Source: Nannobrachium achirus (lineage: Eukaryota > Chordata > Actinopteri > Myctophiformes > Myctophidae). Taken from it: 64,000 nucleotides of DNA. Below are positions 61,421 to 64,000 of this stretch, piece by piece. Numbering within the stretch: the first letter of the stretch is position 1; each line of letters begins with the position of its first letter. The notes below the pieces were generated by a model. It had not been told where the DNA came from, made no database searches, and was given only the letters and a program-made list of their open reading frames with translations. Location: the NCBI GenBank assembly GCA_963921795.1, contig OY997658.1, positions 32,475,433 to 32,539,432 on the forward strand. Reading direction: 5' to 3'. Position numbers and translations under genes: made by a program.

Positions 61421-62231
61421 ATGGCCAGGACCCGCTGTGGCCAGGTTTGGCGAACGCAATAAAGCACACGACTGTTTGCCAAACCTGGCCACAACTGGTC
61501 TGGCCAAAGCATTTCAATGAGAATGCACCCGAGTGGGAAAAAATAATCTTCACGTGCGCAAGTGGACAAGTGGAGTGCCCAATAACCTCCCATGCATGGC
61601 CACTGGCCAGTGAAAGAAAATATGCGTCTGTGCGCTTATGCTTGCTCATCTGGTGGGTTTCTAGCGTCTCTCTCAACCACCAACCCTCACCACAGTCATT
61701 TACCAGGGGTACCCCACCACTCCTTCATCGTATAGTGTGACCACTGTAAAATCATATTGTGTATATATAGGATACTTAGAAAAGGAAGTGCTGTCTTCTC
61801 GGTAATTAATGATAACATTTATGTAATAACTAGTTAATTGAGTGATAGAGGGGTATGGTGTGATTTGGCAGTATTGGTGCTTGTATATACAGTTATACAT
61901 TTATACAATATGTGTTTATATATTGGTGTGTATATTAATGGAAGAAGTTATATACTGTATGTACAGTAAGTATTGAATATGTTTGAGTGTTCGTTTATCA
62001 CGAACAGTGAAATCAGTATTGAAAATACAGATCATTTTTGAATGTTCATTCACTGTGAACTTTCATTTTTAAATGAAAATTGTAATTGTTATGTAGAAAG
62101 GATAGGCATAAATAAGCTTTGAGCTTCGGCCTATGCCTTTTCGATCAGCCAGTAATTGTTGGATTGCAGTGTGGATTGTTGCTGTCAGGCATCAGAGCCC
62201 ATGTGGCATGCGCCTGGACCACTAGGCCAGC
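61417..62231. other. stau2 intron 4, 61.4-62.2 kb
   Basis: Holds a local inverted pair, CTGTGGCCAGGTTTGGC (61434) and GCCAAACCTGGCCACAACTG (61479). Rest AT-rich and unrecognised. Confidence 0.5.
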
Positions 62232-62405
62232 GGGGGTTGCATGTCTCCATTCCGACATGTCTCCATTACGACATGTCTCCATTCCAACACTAACCCTATC
62301 TCTTACCCTAACCCTAACTCTAACCTCTATGGAAGTGTTGCCACTCCGACAATAAGAAGTCAATGTTGGAGTGGCGACATGTCGGAATGGAGAGCGCCCC
62401 CCGCC
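62232..62405. repeat. Palindrome with tandem-repeat arms and CCCTAACC core
   Basis: The left arm is built of CGACATGTCTCCATT repeated; the right arm has GGCGACATGTCGGAATGG. The centre reads ACCCTAACCCTAACTCTAAC. An inner inverted pair (TTGCCACTCCGACA and TTGGAGTGGCGACA) lies to the right of the core. Confidence 0.8.
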
Positions 62406-62577
62406 AGCGGGCAGCCCTGGCCGCGAGTGCTTTTGGCATTTGCAAATTGCCCTGATCGAGAAAAGGTTGAAAACACTGAACTACAGTACATGCTCTCCTT
62501 TACCACTAGCTCTGCACCGTGTGAGAGCTGCGTTAACGCTCAGAGTGACAGAGAAAACAAGGATTGGTGAATTAGTG

Positions 62578-64000
62578 AGGGAAAGTTAGCCGAGTGCTAC
62601 ATCAATCTGGGAACTAAATCTAAATCAATAGCTTTTTGAGCGGTGGTCACAACGCTCCTATACGTGGCCGTGTGTGTGGGTCTCCGTCCGTCCGTGTCTG
62701 TATGTAGCCTAAACTTCGGCACGCTACTAGTCCCGCACCATTTACGCCACCCCCGCAATATATACATCAAAACGTGCGGCTCGGCCGGGAATGGTGTGCT
62801 AGTAACTTTCTTTCCGATCCGCCTTACAATGGCGACATAATCGGCAAAAAACGACGCTGAATTGTCCCCATTGACTTATAATGGGACAATGCAAGACATC
62901 ACATTCAAGTATTTTTCTCTCGCAAAGCATTACATAGGAGCTACAGTTTCAAACCTCGGAGAGGAGATTCATAATGATTTTAAGAATGAATCCAAAAATA
63001 ATTACATCACTCGGCCTCATGGTGGCGCTATAACGGCCCACTTTGCGTTTTGCCCCGTAACTCTTGAACCGTAGATCGGAAAATTAAAATTCTTTTTTCC
63101 CTGGATTCCTTGGGTCAAGACGCATCTCCCCATATAGGCCACGCCCATTTGCGCCAAGATAGATTTTCCGCCATCTTGAATTTTCTCCAAAACACACTTT
63201 TTGCTCCTTTTCCTACATATTTTCTTCAAATGTCATAAAAATCGGTACACATGATCTATGAGGTGGGTAAACCACCGCTCAGTTCACACGGATGTGATTT
63301 TTTTCACAAATGTGTTCATAAAGGTGTCTACTATCACCTCTGAACTTTGTCAAACCCAACTCCCTTGACATACTTTGTGGGAGCCAATCAAAGTTGGGGG
63401 TATCCCGAGGGCCTGGGATTAAAGGGGAAATTTTTTTTAAATGGCCAATATGAACGTATGAGGTGTGTAATTTGGGTATTTTTGGGCTGCTGAATCCATT
63501 CCAACCATAAGTTTTCAGTTAAAATGACTCCTTGGCCATAAAATAGGCCTAATTGGCTAAGGCTTAGCCAATCATGTCATTCAAGTTCACCTGTGTCCTG
63601 TTAGTCCCTATGTTTTAAATCCTGTGTTTGAGTGTTTCTTGTCAGATTGCATCATGTTATCCTGTGTGTCATGATGTGTGCTACAAAAGTAGGTGTGGCC
63701 TATTTTATGGCCAAGGAAGGAGTCATTTTAACTGAAAACTAATGGTTGATTCAGCAGCCCAAAAATACCCAAATTACACACCTCATACGTTCATATTGGC
63801 CATTTTTAATTTTTTCCCCCTTTAATCCCAGGCCCTCGGGATACCCCCAACTTTGATTGGCTCCCACAAAGTATGTCAAGGGAGTTGGGTTTGACAAAGT
63901 TCAGAGGTGATAGTAGACAACTTTATGAACACATTTGTGAAGAAAGCTATTGATTTAGATTTAGTTCCCAGATTGATGTAGCACTCGGCAAACTTTCCCT
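62578..64000. repeat. Giant inverted repeat, right arm cut by the window edge
   Basis: 62578-62636 pairs with 63942-64000, and 63303-63550 pairs with 63690-63941; examples are CATCAATCTGGGAACTAAAT and TGACAAAGTTCAGAGGTGAT. The loop is about 63551-63689. The left arm is broken by the element at 62637-63301, which has no counterpart in the right arm. Confidence 0.92.
62637..63301. mobile_element. GAGCGGTGG element inserted in one arm
   Basis: Ends GAGCGGTGGTCACAACG and ACCACCGCTCAGTTCACACG. It contains the 610-bp repeat shared with 54031-54640. Its absence from the right arm of the surrounding inverted repeat defines its limits as an insertion, with TTTT on both sides. Confidence 0.85.

Larger units (their letters stand above)
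45213..64000. other. stau2 intron 4 (incomplete, continues off window)
   Basis: 18.8 kb without any exon that I recognise. I looked for dsRBD2 text such as VPKIFYVQLTV in any frame and did not see it. The intron holds most of the repeats listed below and at least two unique blocks that look like conserved non-coding DNA. Confidence 0.75.

Noticed and set aside
45213-64000. Further stau2 exons
   Set aside because: I looked for the dsRBD2 start that follows the FNQR junction and for later domains in all frames and saw none.

Overview
This is a nuclear genomic window from a vertebrate, almost certainly a teleost fish. It carries split genes with GT-AG introns. Three plus-strand genes appear in the order eloc (elongin C), ube2w (ubiquitin-conjugating enzyme E2 W), stau2 (Staufen 2, 5' part only), the same neighbours I recall for the mammalian ELOC-UBE2W-STAU2 block. 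The rest is dense teleost-type repeat DNA: LINE relics, tRNA-derived SINEs, many hAT-like non-autonomous transposons with 8-bp target duplications, TTAA-flanked elements and very long dinucleotide microsatellites. I cannot name the species.

Layout. 1-3290: LINE 3' end, microsatellites and two adjacent hAT-like elements. 3290-11400: eloc, with a probable non-coding first exon ending at 3397 and coding exons 4476-4479, 4699-4842 and 9927-10117; intron 2 holds an L2-like LINE relic. 11400-12660: intergenic, with two hAT-like elements. 12665-28700: ube2w, coding exons 12665-12679, 14256-14347, 22105-22207, 24919-25074, 25459-25534 and 26437-26450, then a long 3' UTR; intron 2 contains a 3.3-kb composite repeat with tRNA-like units. 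28700-31020: intergenic. 31020-64000: stau2, with a CpG-rich promoter at about 31.0-31.7 kb and coding exons 33808-34006, 37436-37566, 38867-39026 and 45077-45212. No further stau2 exon was recognised up to 64000, so the gene continues off the window through an intron longer than 18.7 kb.

The three genes do not form one pathway. Elongin C is the adaptor of Cul2/Cul5 ubiquitin ligases and VHL/SOCS-box receptors and part of the Elongin complex. UBE2W is an E2 that ubiquitinates substrate N-termini. Staufen 2 is a double-stranded RNA-binding protein of mRNA transport. Their shared orientation looks like ancestral synteny, not co-regulation.

The most unusual material is non-coding. A family of 30-80 bp hairpins, built on the core TAGCAGATCTACAAGCTC and its inverse, recurs at least 12 times, inside unrelated transposons and once split by a LINE insertion. 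There is also a three-level nested transposon at 34.0-35.5 kb, a giant inverted repeat at the right edge with one arm interrupted by another element, two palindromes with different arms but the same CCCTAACC-type core, and a cluster of four perfect CArg-box sequences (CCATATATGG type) in stau2 intron 3. All calls come from reading the sequence by eye; transposon family names are assignments from termini and target duplications, not from a database search.
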